A stretch of DNA of 64,000 bases, taken from the NCBI RefSeq assembly GCF_002102355.1, contig NZ_LQPT01000002.1:1-64000 (forward strand), read 5' to 3'. Below, in pieces: positions 38,271-46,774 of the stretch. The number at the start of each line of letters is the position of its first letter. The first letter of the stretch is position 1. This stretch comes from Mycobacterium sherrisii. Lineage in GTDB: Bacteria; Actinomycetota; Actinomycetes; Mycobacteriales; Mycobacteriaceae. A model generated the notes under the pieces. It ran no database searches. It worked only from the letters and a program-made list of their open reading frames with translations, and was not told where the DNA came from. The translations under genes were made by a program, and so were the position numbers.

Positions 38271-39455
38271 TTACAACCCGGGCTGATCCTCGATGATGCC
38301 CAGCCAGATCTGCGCGGCGTCCATTGCCACTTTTTCGCTGATGAAAGCGTGTTGGGTTCCGGTGTACATGTCACGAAAGGCACGTTCGAGGCGGGTGCCC
38401 TCGCGGATCGAGCTGGTGCCCGCGACCAGATGCGCCCACTCCGCGCAACGGCGGGCCGTGTCGGTGGCATACACGGCGGCCACCCGCATGTCCGCGCGTA
38501 GGGCCGGGGTGAGCTCGTCGCCCGCCGCCACGGCGGCCTCGGCCACGGTGAAAGCATCGAGCACCAGCAGACGCGCGGCGCGCCACTCCGCACGGTGGTG
38601 CGCCAGCCCCTTCTGGAAGGTGGGACGGCGCGCCAACGATGCCATGTCGCTCATCCGGAACTTGGTGGCCGCCAACTCTTGCACGTCGTCGAGCATGCTC
38701 TTGGCTACTCCCAGCGCCCAGGAGGCATGACCGGCCGCGGTGACCGGCATCAGCCCCATCCGGGTGGCCGGTGAGGTCCCGCGGTGCGGCCGCCGAGCGA
38801 ACAGTTCGAACGTGCGGCAATGCGGGACGAACACGTCGGCGACGCTGTAGTCGTAGGAGCCGGTTCCCTTGAGCCCCTGCACATGCCATCCGTCGTTGAA
38901 GCTGACCTGCTCGCGCGGCAACACCGCCACGTGCATCTGGGGCAGGCCCTCGCCGATCCAGCGCATCTCGCCGTTGTCCAGCGGCAGGAACCCGGCGGCA
39001 ACGTACTCCGAGTGCCCGATGCCGGAACCGAAACTCCACGATCCGCTCAACTGATAGCCGCCCTCGACGGCTATCCCCTGTCCGTTGGGAAAGAACTGCC
39101 CGCCCATGGTCACACGGTTGTCGTGCGCGCTGAACACCTCGGCGAAGCCCTCGTCGGGCAGATAGGCCGCCGCGGCGAATGAAGACGGCAGGTTAGCGAT
39201 GCCCACCCAACCGAAGGAGCCATCCTGCCAAGCCATTTCGATCCACGTCTCGATCATCTCGGTGAACGATGGCTCGACACCGCCGGCCACCACCGGATTG
39301 AACGCGGACATCAGTCCGCTGGCCCACATCTGATCGACGAGCGGAGCGGACAGCGTGCGGATTCGCTCGGATTCCGCGGCCTGCTCCTGGACGAGGTCCC
39401 GCATCCCGCGGGCCAGCGCGACAACGCGGTCGTCGGTCTCGGCTAAAGGCGTCAT
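38271..39455 (-). CDS. Acyl-CoA dehydrogenase-fold flavoprotein
   Basis: A 394-residue protein of the acyl-CoA-dehydrogenase fold, in the branch that includes two-component flavin monooxygenases (HsaA/HpaB-like group D) and the mycobacterial acyl-CoA-dehydrogenase-like hydroxylases. Seen: SFGWVGIANLPSSFAAAAYL, GGQFFPNGQGIAVEGGYQLSG (shown as GGYQLSGSWSFGSG), GLKGTGSYDYSVADVFVP. The catalytic base of true acyl-CoA dehydrogenases is not apparent, favouring a hydroxylase. ATG 39455 has GAGGAGAG 5 bp upstream. No reductase partner is adjacent. Confidence 0.82.
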   Translation of the reverse strand: MTPLAETDDRVVALARGMRDLVQEQAAESERIRTLSAPLVDQMWASGLMSAFNPVVAGGVEPSFTEMIETWIEMAWQDGSFGWVGIANLPSSFAAAAYLPDEGFAEVFSAHDNRVTMGGQFFPNGQGIAVEGGYQLSGSWSFGSGIGHSEYVAAGFLPLDNGEMRWIGEGLPQMHVAVLPREQVSFNDGWHVQGLKGTGSYDYSVADVFVPHCRTFELFARRPHRGTSPATRMGLMPVTAAGHASWALGVAKSMLDDVQELAATKFRMSDMASLARRPTFQKGLAHHRAEWRAARLLVLDAFTVAEAAVAAGDELTPALRADMRVAAVYATDTARRCAEWAHLVAGTSSIREGTRLERAFRDMYTGTQHAFISEKVAMDAAQIWLGIIEDQPGL

Positions 39456-39551
39456 TGGCGCTCTCCTCGTCGAACGTGCCCCCGGTGACCATACCAATCG
39501 CGCAAAGTGTCTAGTCCCCGAAACCGGCGGATCGCCGACGGATGTTGCCGT

Positions 39552-40004
39552 TCAGCCGGGCGGCATGCCGGGTCCGGGAGCCGGCGCGACGTCGCGCGCG
39601 GTGACGGGATCGCCGCATGCGTCACAGGTGAGGGTGACGTGTGCTTCGCCGGTGCAGTCGCGGTGGTGGAAGTGCATGGGCGGGCCGTCGGGGGCCATGT
39701 AGCGATCGCCCCAGTCGCGCAGCGCCATCAGGATTGGATAGACGTCCTGGCCCTTCTGGGTGAGCCGGTATTCCTCGTAAGTGCCGTCGGCGGACGGCTT
39801 CTTGACCAGGATCTCGTGGTCGACCAGCCGGTCGAGCCGGTCCTGCAATCGGCTGCGGGAGATGCCGAGAGCGGACTGGAAGGCATTGAAGCGCCGGACG
39901 CCGTTGAACGCCGTTTTGAGCACCAGCAAAGTCCACCGATCCCCGAGCACCACCAACGGCCGAGTGATGGAACAGGGGAAATCGGCCAGGTCCTCGTAGC
40001 GCAC
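39552..40004 (-). CDS. HxlR-family transcriptional regulator
   Basis: A 150-residue winged-helix protein. The HxlR core is LGDRWTLLVLKTAFNG, RFNAFQSALGISRSRLQDRL and the wing TYEEYRLTQKG. The C-terminal part has a possible zinc knuckle, HHRDC and CDACG, not usual for minimal HxlR proteins. GTG 40004 is the start. Two operator-like sites in the 88-bp gap to the divergent hydrolase suggest it regulates itself and that gene. Confidence 0.9.
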   Translation of the reverse strand: MRYEDLADFPCSITRPLVVLGDRWTLLVLKTAFNGVRRFNAFQSALGISRSRLQDRLDRLVDHEILVKKPSADGTYEEYRLTQKGQDVYPILMALRDWGDRYMAPDGPPMHFHHRDCTGEAHVTLTCDACGDPVTARDVAPAPGPGMPPG

Positions 40005-40024
40005 GAAACCGATCGTACCTCGAT

Positions 40025-40041
40025 GGTTTCAAAACGAGACC
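40025..40041. promoter_or_regulatory. HxlR operator-like site 1
   Basis: GGTTTCAAAACGAGACC, a 17-bp near-palindrome with one mismatched pair in the arms. It begins 21 bp upstream of the HxlR gene start and matches the second site 33 bp further on. Confidence 0.6.
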
Positions 40042-40057
40042 ACTGCTGCTAACGTTT

Positions 40058-40074
40058 GGTCTCGAAATGAGACT
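40058..40074. promoter_or_regulatory. HxlR operator-like site 2
   Basis: GGTCTCGAAATGAGACT, the same 17-bp element as site 1, with 33 bp between equivalent positions (about three helical turns). TAACGT at 40050-40055, just before it, could be the -10 element for the hydrolase. Confidence 0.6.
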
Positions 40075-40092
40075 CGGCGGATCGGAGGGCGG

Positions 40093-40963
40093 GTGACAAG
40101 TCCACTCGAGCGATGGCGCCGTGGCGGTGAGATCGTGCGGCTGACGGTGCGCGGTACGCCCCGGCGGGTGTTCGTGCGTCGGGTAGGTCAAGGTCCGACC
40201 CTGCTGCTGTTGCACGGCTTCCCCGCATCGTCGTTCGAATGGGCGGCCATCGAGCCCGAGTTGGCCCGCCAGCACCGGGTGATCAGTTTTGACTTCCTCG
40301 GATACGGGGCCAGCGCCAAACCGCCCGGCCACCGCTACAGCGTGTTCGAACAGGCCGACCTGGCCGAGGCGATCATCGCGGCGTATGCGCCATCGAAGCC
40401 CACGGTGATCGACTATGGCGCCATCGTCGCCACCGAACTGCTCGCCCGTCAGCCCGAATCTGGTGCGGCCCTGAGTCGCTGCATCTTCCTCAATGCGGGC
40501 CTGTTCGCCGATCGGTACCGGCCGCGCATCGCCCAGCGCGCGAGTTTGGTTCCCGTGCTGGGTGCCCTGCTGGCCCGGGTCTTCACCGAGAAGCTGTTCT
40601 TCCGGACTTGGGACGCAGTGTTTTCCACCGAACATCCGCTGGACCGCGAACTCGCCGCCTTGCACTACCGCGCCCTGCGGGAAAACGACCCGGGCCGCGA
40701 CATCCAGCGAAAGCTGTTGCGCTACATCCCCGAACGGGCCGCCAACGGGGGCGCGCTTCGAAGGCGCGCTGCTCGGCACCGCCGTACCCCTCACATTCTT
40801 GTGGGGCATGCGAGACCCGGTGTCGGGCGCCGCGATCGCGGCGGAACTGCGCAACCGCATACCCGCGGTCGATCTGGTCGCATACCACGACGTCGGGCAC
40901 TGCCCACACATCGAGGCCCCGGATCGTGTCGTCGCCGATATCCTGCGACGAAGCCCGAACTAG
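40093..40963 (+). pseudogene. Frameshifted alpha/beta hydrolase
   Basis: From GTG 40093 the first 220 codons read as an alpha/beta hydrolase (LLLLHGFPASSFEW, ISFDFLGYGASAKP, then DYGAIVATELLARQ at the elbow, as in MEST/epoxide-hydrolase-like proteins that carry HDYG). The frame is lost at a run of five G at 40747-40751. With one G fewer it would continue ANGARFEGALLG, then FLWGMRDPVSG and the catalytic His in DVGHCPHIEAP to a stop at 40963. As given, the product loses its acid and base residues. A single-base error or a recent mutation would both explain it. The NYN gene follows after 16 bp. Confidence 0.85.
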
Positions 40964-40979
40964 CCACGCATACTGTGGC

Positions 40980-41363
40980 ATGGTGCGGTGGATGGTCGAC
41001 GCGATGAACGTCATCGGCAGTCGTCCGGACGGATGGTGGAAAGATCGCGAGGCCGCCATGGCCGCTTTGGTGGCCTCGGTGCAGACCTGGGCTGCAGGAC
41101 AAGGAGACACGGTGACGCTGGTGTTCGAGCGGCCGCCCAAGGTTGCGATCAGCTCGGCGAAGGTCGAGATCGCATACGCGCCCCGCGCGGCCGCGAACTC
41201 CGCCGACGACGAGATCGTCCGGCGGCTGCAGGCCGACACGCTCCCAGAGGAGGTCCGCGTCGTGACATCGGATCGCGCTTTGGCCGATCGAGTGCGGCGC
41301 CTGGGTGCATCGGTGTTCGCGGCCGAGCGCTTCCGCGACCTTGTCGATCCGCGGGACAAATGA
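40980..41363 (+). CDS. NYN-domain (PIN-like) RNase
   Basis: A 127-residue protein of the YacP/NYN type. Acidic catalytic residues fall at the expected places: WMVDAMNVIGSRPDGWW (Asp7, Asn10), SADDEIVRRL in the middle and VVTSDRALADRVR toward the end. These are metal-dependent nucleases, in B. subtilis acting on rRNA or mRNA. It overlaps the nitronate monooxygenase gene by ATGA, so the two are translated together. Confidence 0.85.
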   Translation: MVRWMVDAMNVIGSRPDGWWKDREAAMAALVASVQTWAAGQGDTVTLVFERPPKVAISSAKVEIAYAPRAAANSADDEIVRRLQADTLPEEVRVVTSDRALADRVRRLGASVFAAERFRDLVDPRDK

Positions 41364-42319
41364 CCGCCGCCGACGGCGCGCCCGCCATCAACCGGGTGTG
41401 CGCACTCGCCCACATCGACATCCCGATCATCCAGGCGCCGATGACCTACATCGCCGGCGCCCAGCTCGCCGCCGCGGTGTCGAACGCGGGTGCCCTGGGG
41501 ATCATCGAGACGACGTCGGATCAGGGCCGCGCCGACGTGCAACGCGTGCGCAGCCTCACCAGCGGTGCGGTGGGCGCCAACATTGCGCTGCTGTTCAATC
41601 GCGACCCGGCGGTCGTAGATCTCCTCGTCGCCAACGGAATTCGGTTCGTGACCACCTCGGCCGGCAGTCCGACATTGTTCACCGAGCGGTTGCACGATGC
41701 TGGCATCACCGTGTTCCACGTGGTGGGCACCCTGGCCGCGGCGAAGAAGGCCGTCGACGCCGGCGTGGACGGTCTGGTGGTCGAGGGCGTCGAGGGCGGC
41801 GGCTTCAAGAACCGGTACGGGGCGTCGACCATGGTGCTGCTGCCCTTGGTCGCTGCCCACGTCGACGTCCCGATCGTGGCCGCGGGCGGCATCTGCGACG
41901 CGCGATCCATGGCGGCGGCTTTCGTGCTGGGCGCCGAGGCAGTGCAGATGGGGACACGGCTGCTGGCGTCGGCGGATTCCCCCGTGCACGGCAACCTCAA
42001 GGAGGCGGTCGTGCGCGCCGACGAGACCGGGACGGTGCTGCTGCCCCTCGACGGCAACCGGATGATGCGTGTCATTCGTACCGCGGCCGCCGAAAAGCTC
42101 GACGCCGCAGCATCTTCCGCGGATGGCGGCGCTGCGCTACAACGCGTTCAGCAGCTTTACTTCGACGGCGACATGGACGCCAGCGTCGCCAACACCGGTC
42201 AGGTCGCCGGTCGTATCGACGACCTGCCACCGGCCGCCGAGATCATCAAGCAGACCTGGGCGGGGTGTCGTGAAGTGCTGGCTGCGACGGCGAACCGGCT
42301 GCGGCCGGGGCCGGCCTAG
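41360..42319 (+). CDS. Nitronate monooxygenase (2-nitropropane dioxygenase family)
   Basis: A 319-residue FMN-dependent TIM-barrel enzyme. It shows DIPIIQAPMTYIAG, VSNAGALGIIE, VDGLVVEGVEGGGF, IVAAGGICDARSMAAAFVLGA and AVQMGTRLL, all family features. It oxidises alkyl nitronates such as propionate 3-nitronate to carbonyl compounds and nitrite. It starts within the stop of the NYN gene (4-bp overlap) and its stop overlaps the convergent DUF4333 gene by 4 bp. Confidence 0.92.
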   Translation: MTAADGAPAINRVCALAHIDIPIIQAPMTYIAGAQLAAAVSNAGALGIIETTSDQGRADVQRVRSLTSGAVGANIALLFNRDPAVVDLLVANGIRFVTTSAGSPTLFTERLHDAGITVFHVVGTLAAAKKAVDAGVDGLVVEGVEGGGFKNRYGASTMVLLPLVAAHVDVPIVAAGGICDARSMAAAFVLGAEAVQMGTRLLASADSPVHGNLKEAVVRADETGTVLLPLDGNRMMRVIRTAAAEKLDAAASSADGGAALQRVQQLYFDGDMDASVANTGQVAGRIDDLPPAAEIIKQTWAGCREVLAATANRLRPGPA

Positions 42320-42627
42320 CTCGGATGGGTGTTGACGTCGAAATCGACCTCGGCGCCACTGACCCGGGTGATCTTCATGTTCGCGGTGTACTCCTTGCCC
42401 TCCGGCCCGGTGAAGTGACAGTCGAACTGCACGCCAACCTTGGCCTCGACCCCGGCGGGGCAGTGCACGTCGTTGGGATGGAAGCCGGTTTGCTTCGAGA
42501 CGACGTCGACCACCGATTGTGCTGCGCCGTCGGGTTTGACGGTCGTCTTGCTGCCGCAGCCGACCGCGAGGGCACCCAACAGGCCAACAGTCAGGGCCGC
42601 CGTGGCGGTCTGGGCGATACGCCTCAT
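42316..42627 (-). CDS. DUF4333 lipoprotein
   Basis: A 103-residue lipoprotein with signal peptide and lipobox LAVGC (Cys24), followed by a DUF4333 domain (QSVVDVVSKQTGFHPNDVHC, CPAGVEAKVGVQFDC with the conserved cysteine pair). Surface exposed; role unknown. ATG 42627 has a strong AAAAGGAG. Mycobacteria have several such small lipoproteins. Confidence 0.9.
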   Translation of the reverse strand: MRRIAQTATAALTVGLLGALAVGCGSKTTVKPDGAAQSVVDVVSKQTGFHPNDVHCPAGVEAKVGVQFDCHFTGPEGKEYTANMKITRVSGAEVDFDVNTHPS

Positions 42628-42796
42628 TGCGCGGATACTCCTTTTAGCGGTGCCCGCAGCGAATGCGACGGGAAACGATTAGGCCAACACGATTTGGTCC
42701 GATGCTAGAGATCAGCGGGCATGAGACACCTGGTGCGGCAAACAAATGCATGCCTTGTTGAGCTAGCGGAAGCCTGGGTGTACTTTCCCGTCGCCG

Positions 42797-42814
42797 CCCC
42801 GCGATGCTGCGGGG
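42797..42814. other. Hairpin in the 280-bp gap before the FadD gene
   Basis: CCCCGC-GATGCT-GCGGGG, perfect 6-bp stem. It is the only clear structure in 42628-42908; I saw no gene there. The gap should contain promoters for the DUF4333 gene (minus) and the ligase (plus). Confidence 0.35.
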
Positions 42815-42908
42815 TTCACCGGCGGCCGCTCACGTTGATGCCCACCTGAAACCGCGCTAGAGCGGCGGATGCCGGAGTTACATTGATGACGTTGACCGCA
42901 GGAAAAAG

Positions 42909-44558
42909 ATGACCACCCCGACCGGAGACTTCATCGACGAAGCACACGCGTCCTACGATGCGGGCCCCGTCGACACTCCCCTGCTCGACAGGACGATCGG
43001 TGCGGACCTGGAACGCACCGCCCTGCGCTACCCCACCGTCGAGGCGCTCGTCGACGTCGCCGGGGACCGGCGGTGGACCTACGCCGAACTCAACGCCGAC
43101 GTTGACCGCCTGGCCCGCGCGCTGCTGGCCGTCGGGGTACGACGCGGGGACCGGGTCGGAATCTGGTCGCCCAACTGCCCGGAATGGACCATGCTGCAGT
43201 ACGCCACCGCCAAGGTTGGGGCGATCCTGGTCACAGTCAACCCGACATACCGCACTCACGAGTTATCGCACGTGCTCGCGGATTCCGGGGTCCGACTGCT
43301 GGTGTCGGCGACAGCGTTCAAGACATCCGACTACCGACGGATGGTCAGTCAGGTACGTTCGGAGATCCCCGGGTTGGCCGACGTCGTGTACCTGGGCACC
43401 GACGACTGGACACGATTATGCGAACGCGCCGACGAGGTGGCCGACGCCGAATTGCGTTGCCGGATGGCGTCGTTGGACCGCTGCGATCCGGTCAACATCC
43501 AATACACCTCGGGCACCACCGGTTCCCCCAAAGGGGCCACGCTGTCGCATCGCAACGTCCTCAACAACGGTTACTTCGCCACCGAATGCATCGGATTGCG
43601 GAGCGGAGATCGCCTCTGCATCCCGGTCCCGTTCTACCACTGCTTTGGCTTGGTGATGGGCAATCTAGGCTGCACCACCCACGGTGCCACCATGGTGATT
43701 CCGGCTCCCGGATTTGACCCCGCCGCGACGCTGGAGGCAATCGAAAAGGAGCGCTGCACCGCGCTTTACGGCGTGCCGACGATGTTCATCGCGATGCTGG
43801 GTCATCCCGCTCTCGGTGGGTGCGACGTGTCGTCGCTGCGCACCGGGATCATGGCGGGAGCCACCTGTCCGGAGGAGCTGATGAGCCGCTGCATCGATGA
43901 GCTCCACCTGTCCGAGTTGTCGATCGCCTATGGCATGACGGAGACCTCTCCGGTGTCGTGCCAAACCCGAATTGATGACGACCTTGCGCATCGAACCACC
44001 ACGGTGGGGCGGGCTCACCCCCATGTCGAGATCAAAGTCATCGACCCACACGGAGGCGAAGTCGTCACCCGCGGACAACCGGGCGAACTGTGCACGCGCG
44101 GCTACTCGGTGATGCTCGGTTACTGGCACGATGAGCAGAAGACCCGCGCGGCAATCGATCCCGACGGCTGGATGCACACCGGCGACCTCGCGGTGATGCA
44201 CGACGATGGATATTGCGCGATCGTCGGGCGTATCAAGGATGTCATCATCCGGGGTGGCGAAAATCTGTATCCGCGTGAGATCGAAGATTTCTTGCACACC
44301 CACCCCGACGTCGAGGCCGTGCAGGTCGTCGGGGTGCCCGACGCCAAGTACGGCGAAGAGGTCTGCGCCTGGATCAGGATGCGGCCGGGTCGCCGACCCC
44401 TGGACCGCGAATCCGTGCGCGAGTTTTGCACGGGAAAGCTTGCGCACCAGAAGATTCCTCGGTACGTCCACATCGTCGACGAGTTCCCGATGACGGTCAC
44501 GGGGAAGGTGCGTAAGGGCGAGATGCGTGATGAAATGGTCCGGTTGTTGGGGCTGTGA
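42909..44558 (+). CDS. Fatty-acid-CoA ligase, FadD35-like
   Basis: A 549-residue ANL-superfamily ligase that activates a fatty acid with ATP to the acyl-CoA. P-loop motif [12 protein letters not shown] is at 199-210, YGMTETSP in the middle, [17 protein letters not shown] before the hinge and the catalytic Lys in [12 protein letters not shown] near the C-terminus. The pattern ([25 protein letters not shown]) is close to M. tuberculosis FadD35 as I recall it. GGAAAAAG precedes the ATG. The last 145 bp are repeated in decayed form 621 bp downstream. Confidence 0.9.
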   Translation: MTTPTGDFIDEAHASYDAGPVDTPLLDRTIGADLERTALRYPTVEALVDVAGDRRWTYAELNADVDRLARALLAVGVRRGDRVGIWSPNCPEWTMLQYATAKVGAILVTVNPTYRTHELSHVLADSGVRLLVSATAFKTSDYRRMVSQVRSEIPGLADVVYLGTDDWTRLCERADEVADAELRCRMASLDRCDPVNIQYTSGTTGSPKGATLSHRNVLNNGYFATECIGLRSGDRLCIPVPFYHCFGLVMGNLGCTTHGATMVIPAPGFDPAATLEAIEKERCTALYGVPTMFIAMLGHPALGGCDVSSLRTGIMAGATCPEELMSRCIDELHLSELSIAYGMTETSPVSCQTRIDDDLAHRTTTVGRAHPHVEIKVIDPHGGEVVTRGQPGELCTRGYSVMLGYWHDEQKTRAAIDPDGWMHTGDLAVMHDDGYCAIVGRIKDVIIRGGENLYPREIEDFLHTHPDVEAVQVVGVPDAKYGEEVCAWIRMRPGRRPLDRESVREFCTGKLAHQKIPRYVHIVDEFPMTVTGKVRKGEMRDEMVRLLGL

Positions 44559-44564
44559 CCCGGG

Positions 44565-44690
44565 GTTCAACCCAGCACTTTCAGCGCCCGCTGTCGTGCT
44601 CCCCGGCAATCTCGGGTTGACGCGAATCCACGGCCCGCGCGTTGCGCGCAACGTCAGCGACGATCGTCTTCGCGGTCTCCCCCGGGGTCG
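44565..44690 (-). pseudogene. Decayed 3' end of a tpx copy
   Basis: Read on the minus strand the DNA gives VADVARNA, then RQPEIAGEHDSG, which lines up with VIGADGNIA and LVPEIAEEPDYDAA near the end of Tpx. Nucleotides around the stop also match (CCCAGC, GTCGT, ATCTCGGG in the same order). The remnant stop lies exactly 621 bp before the tpx stop, and the short spacer to the ligase stop (TGACCC conserved) is the same 8 bp in both copies. Beyond about 44690 the similarity fades. Confidence 0.75.
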
Positions 44691-45032
44691 ATGTTGGTGT
44701 TGCGGGCAGCTGTTTTCCCGGGACGGGCGCTACTGCTGGGTGATGGGCCGGTGTTCCCGGTGGTGCTGTCGGATGGTGGCCCGGCGTCCTCAGGGTCGGG
44801 ACGGCGTGACAGACCACCGTCGCCGGCGTCGATCATCGACGGTGGTCCGTTGTCGTCCTTCTCGCCGAGGCTGTGCGGTGACAGGCCTTCTGATCGCTGA
44901 GATGGTCGGCCGGCAAGGCCGGTAGCTGCGCCCGACCAATCTGGTCGAGGAGACCCTTGGGACCGCTTTCGATGTGGTCGGCCGGGGACAGTGAGAAGTT
45001 GTTGGCGGGGTCGCGACGATGGAACATGCCGG
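44691..45032. other. Unassigned middle of the duplicated segment
   Basis: About 340 bp between the tpx and ligase remnants, not convincingly similar to either gene by eye, except for a faint likeness to the ligase near 44728-44752. It contains a strong hairpin: GACCACCGTCG (44812-44822) pairs exactly with 44837-44847 across 14 nt. No supported gene. Confidence 0.5.
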
Positions 45033-45179
45033 GATCGTGCGCAATTTTGCGCGGGGAACCTCGGACACCGCAAGGTTCCCCGCTGCGTCCGCATCGTCGA
45101 CGGATTCCCGGTGACGGTCACCGGGAAGGTGCGCAACGTCGAGATGCGAGATGAAACGTGCGGCTGCTGGGCTCTTTGA
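45033..45179 (+). pseudogene. Decayed 3' end of a FadD ligase copy
   Basis: The plus strand reads FCAGNLGHRKVPRCVRIVDG, then FPVTVTGKVRNVEMRDE and a stop at 45177-45179, matching [37 protein letters not shown] of the intact ligase. Distance between the two stops is 621 bp. Only the C-terminal tail with the catalytic Lys segment is left; it cannot function alone. Confidence 0.9.
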
Positions 45180-45187
45180 CCCGCAGA

Positions 45188-45682
45188 TCAGCCCAGCGCG
45201 GCCAGTGCCGCGTCGTAGTCGGGTTCCTCGGCGATCTCGGGCACCAGCTGCGTGTAGGCAATGTTGCCGTCGGCGCCGATCACCACGACCGCCCGACCCA
45301 AGAGCCCGGCCATCGGTCCGTCCGCGATCGTAATGCCGTAGTCCTCGCCGAAACTGTCGCGGAATGCCGAGGCGGTGGTGACGTTCTCGATACCCTCTGC
45401 GCCGCAGAACCTCTTCTGCGCGAACGGCAGATCCTTGGACACGCACACGACGGACGCGCCACTTGCGGCGGCACGCTCATTGAACTTCCGCACGCTCGTC
45501 GCGCACACCGGAGTGTCGACAGACGGAAAGATGTTGAGCAACACCGACTTTCCATTGAACTGGTCGCTGGCGACCGGGGCGAGGTCGACGCCGGTCAGGT
45601 TAAAGGCCGGGGCTTTGGAACCGACGGCGGGAAGCTCGCCGACGGTGTTGATCGCATTTCCACGCAGGGTTATCTGTGCCAT
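45188..45682 (-). CDS. tpx: Thiol peroxidase Tpx
   Basis: An atypical two-Cys peroxiredoxin of 164 residues that reduces peroxides using thioredoxin. Peroxidatic Cys60 is in PSVDTPVCATSVRKF and resolving Cys93 in KRFCGAEG; Cys80 is also present, all at the M. tuberculosis Tpx (Rv1932) positions. It is divergent from the AraC-type gene across 111 bp, the Rv1931c-Rv1932 arrangement. Its 3' end is part of the 621-bp duplication. Confidence 0.96.
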   Translation of the reverse strand: MAQITLRGNAINTVGELPAVGSKAPAFNLTGVDLAPVASDQFNGKSVLLNIFPSVDTPVCATSVRKFNERAAASGASVVCVSKDLPFAQKRFCGAEGIENVTTASAFRDSFGEDYGITIADGPMAGLLGRAVVVIGADGNIAYTQLVPEIAEEPDYDAALAALG

Positions 45683-45793
45683 GCATACAGTCTGCCAAGC
45701 CCGCCGGCACGCCCTCGGGCCAGGTCCTGCATGTCCTAATTCGTGGGGTACTAGGCCTAGACGACACGACCGGTTCGGGCCAACACTGAGTCC

Positions 45794-46744
45794 ATGGTTC
45801 GCAAGGTCGTCCTGGTCGGCTTCCCCGGCGTGCAAGCCCTGGACTTGATCGGGCCCCATGACGTGTTCACCGGCGCATCGCTGCTGACCGGCGGCGGTTA
45901 CGACGTCGTAGTTGCGTCGGCCGGGGGCCGGCCGATCGGTGCCGGGACGGGCCTGACATTGGTCGGGGCGCCGCTGCCGGACCCGGACGGGGACATCGAC
46001 ACCGTCGTGCTCCCCGGTGGCGCCGGCGTCGATGCCGCCCGACACGACGCCAACCTCATCGGCTGGATCAAGGCCGTCGCGGGCAGCGCCCGCCGCGTCG
46101 TCACCGTCTGCACCGGTGCCTTTCTGGCAGCCGAGGCCGGGCTGCTGGACGGCTGCCGCGTCACCACACACTGGGCCTTTGCGGATCGGCTGGCCAGCGA
46201 GTTCCCGGGTGTCGAGGTCGATCCGGAACCGATCTTCGTGCGGAGCTCCGACGGGTTCTGGACGGCCGCCGGCGTCGCCGCGGGCATCGACCTCGCCCTT
46301 TCCCTGGTCGAGGACGACCACGGCACGGAAATCGCGCAGACGGTCGCCCGCTGGATGGTGCTGTACCTGCGCCGACCCGGGGGGCAGACCCAATTCGCCG
46401 CGCCGGTGTGGATTCCGCGCGCCAAGCGCCCCTGCATTCGCGACGTCCAGGAAGCCATCGAGGCCCAGCCGGGGGCCCCGCACAGCATCGGCGAACTGGC
46501 GCGTCTGGCGGCGATGAGTCCGCGGCATTTCACCAGGGTGTTCACCGAGGAGGTCGGTGAGGCGCCCGGCCACTATGTCGAGCGCGTCCGCACCGAAGCG
46601 GCGCGCCGCCAGCTGGAAGAGACCGACGATACCGTCGTTGCGATCGCGGCCCGCTGCGGATTCGGCACCGCAGAAACCATGCGGCGCAACTTCATTCGCC
46701 GGGTGGGGGTTTCACCGGACCAGTACCGAAAGACGTTCGCTTGA
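45794..46744 (+). CDS. AraC-family regulator with DJ-1/GATase1-like domain
   Basis: A 316-residue GlxA-type regulator, corresponding to Rv1931c. The N-terminal class I glutamine-amidotransferase-like domain starts VVLVGFPGVQALDLIGPHDV with Cys106 at the nucleophile elbow VTVCTGAFLAAEAGLL. The C-terminal AraC domain has two helix-turn-helices (IGELARLAAMSPRHFTRVF and VVAIAARCGFGTAETMRR). The ligand is unknown. The DJ-1 gene follows after 30 bp and could be its target or partner. CTAGGCCTAG at 45751-45760 in the upstream gap may be an operator. Confidence 0.92.
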   Translation: MVRKVVLVGFPGVQALDLIGPHDVFTGASLLTGGGYDVVVASAGGRPIGAGTGLTLVGAPLPDPDGDIDTVVLPGGAGVDAARHDANLIGWIKAVAGSARRVVTVCTGAFLAAEAGLLDGCRVTTHWAFADRLASEFPGVEVDPEPIFVRSSDGFWTAAGVAAGIDLALSLVEDDHGTEIAQTVARWMVLYLRRPGGQTQFAAPVWIPRAKRPCIRDVQEAIEAQPGAPHSIGELARLAAMSPRHFTRVFTEEVGEAPGHYVERVRTEAARRQLEETDDTVVAIAARCGFGTAETMRRNFIRRVGVSPDQYRKTFA

Positions 46745-46774
46745 TCCTGGGCCCGACCGGAAAGGACCGCACCG

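Noticed and set aside
44833-45027. 64-codon minus-strand frame in the duplication segment
   Set aside because: No ribosome site or recognisable domain, and it lies in decayed DNA.
45751-45760. CTAGGCCTAG palindrome between tpx and the AraC-type gene as a firm operator
   Set aside because: Only 10 bp; kept as a remark under the regulator but too short to list as a feature.
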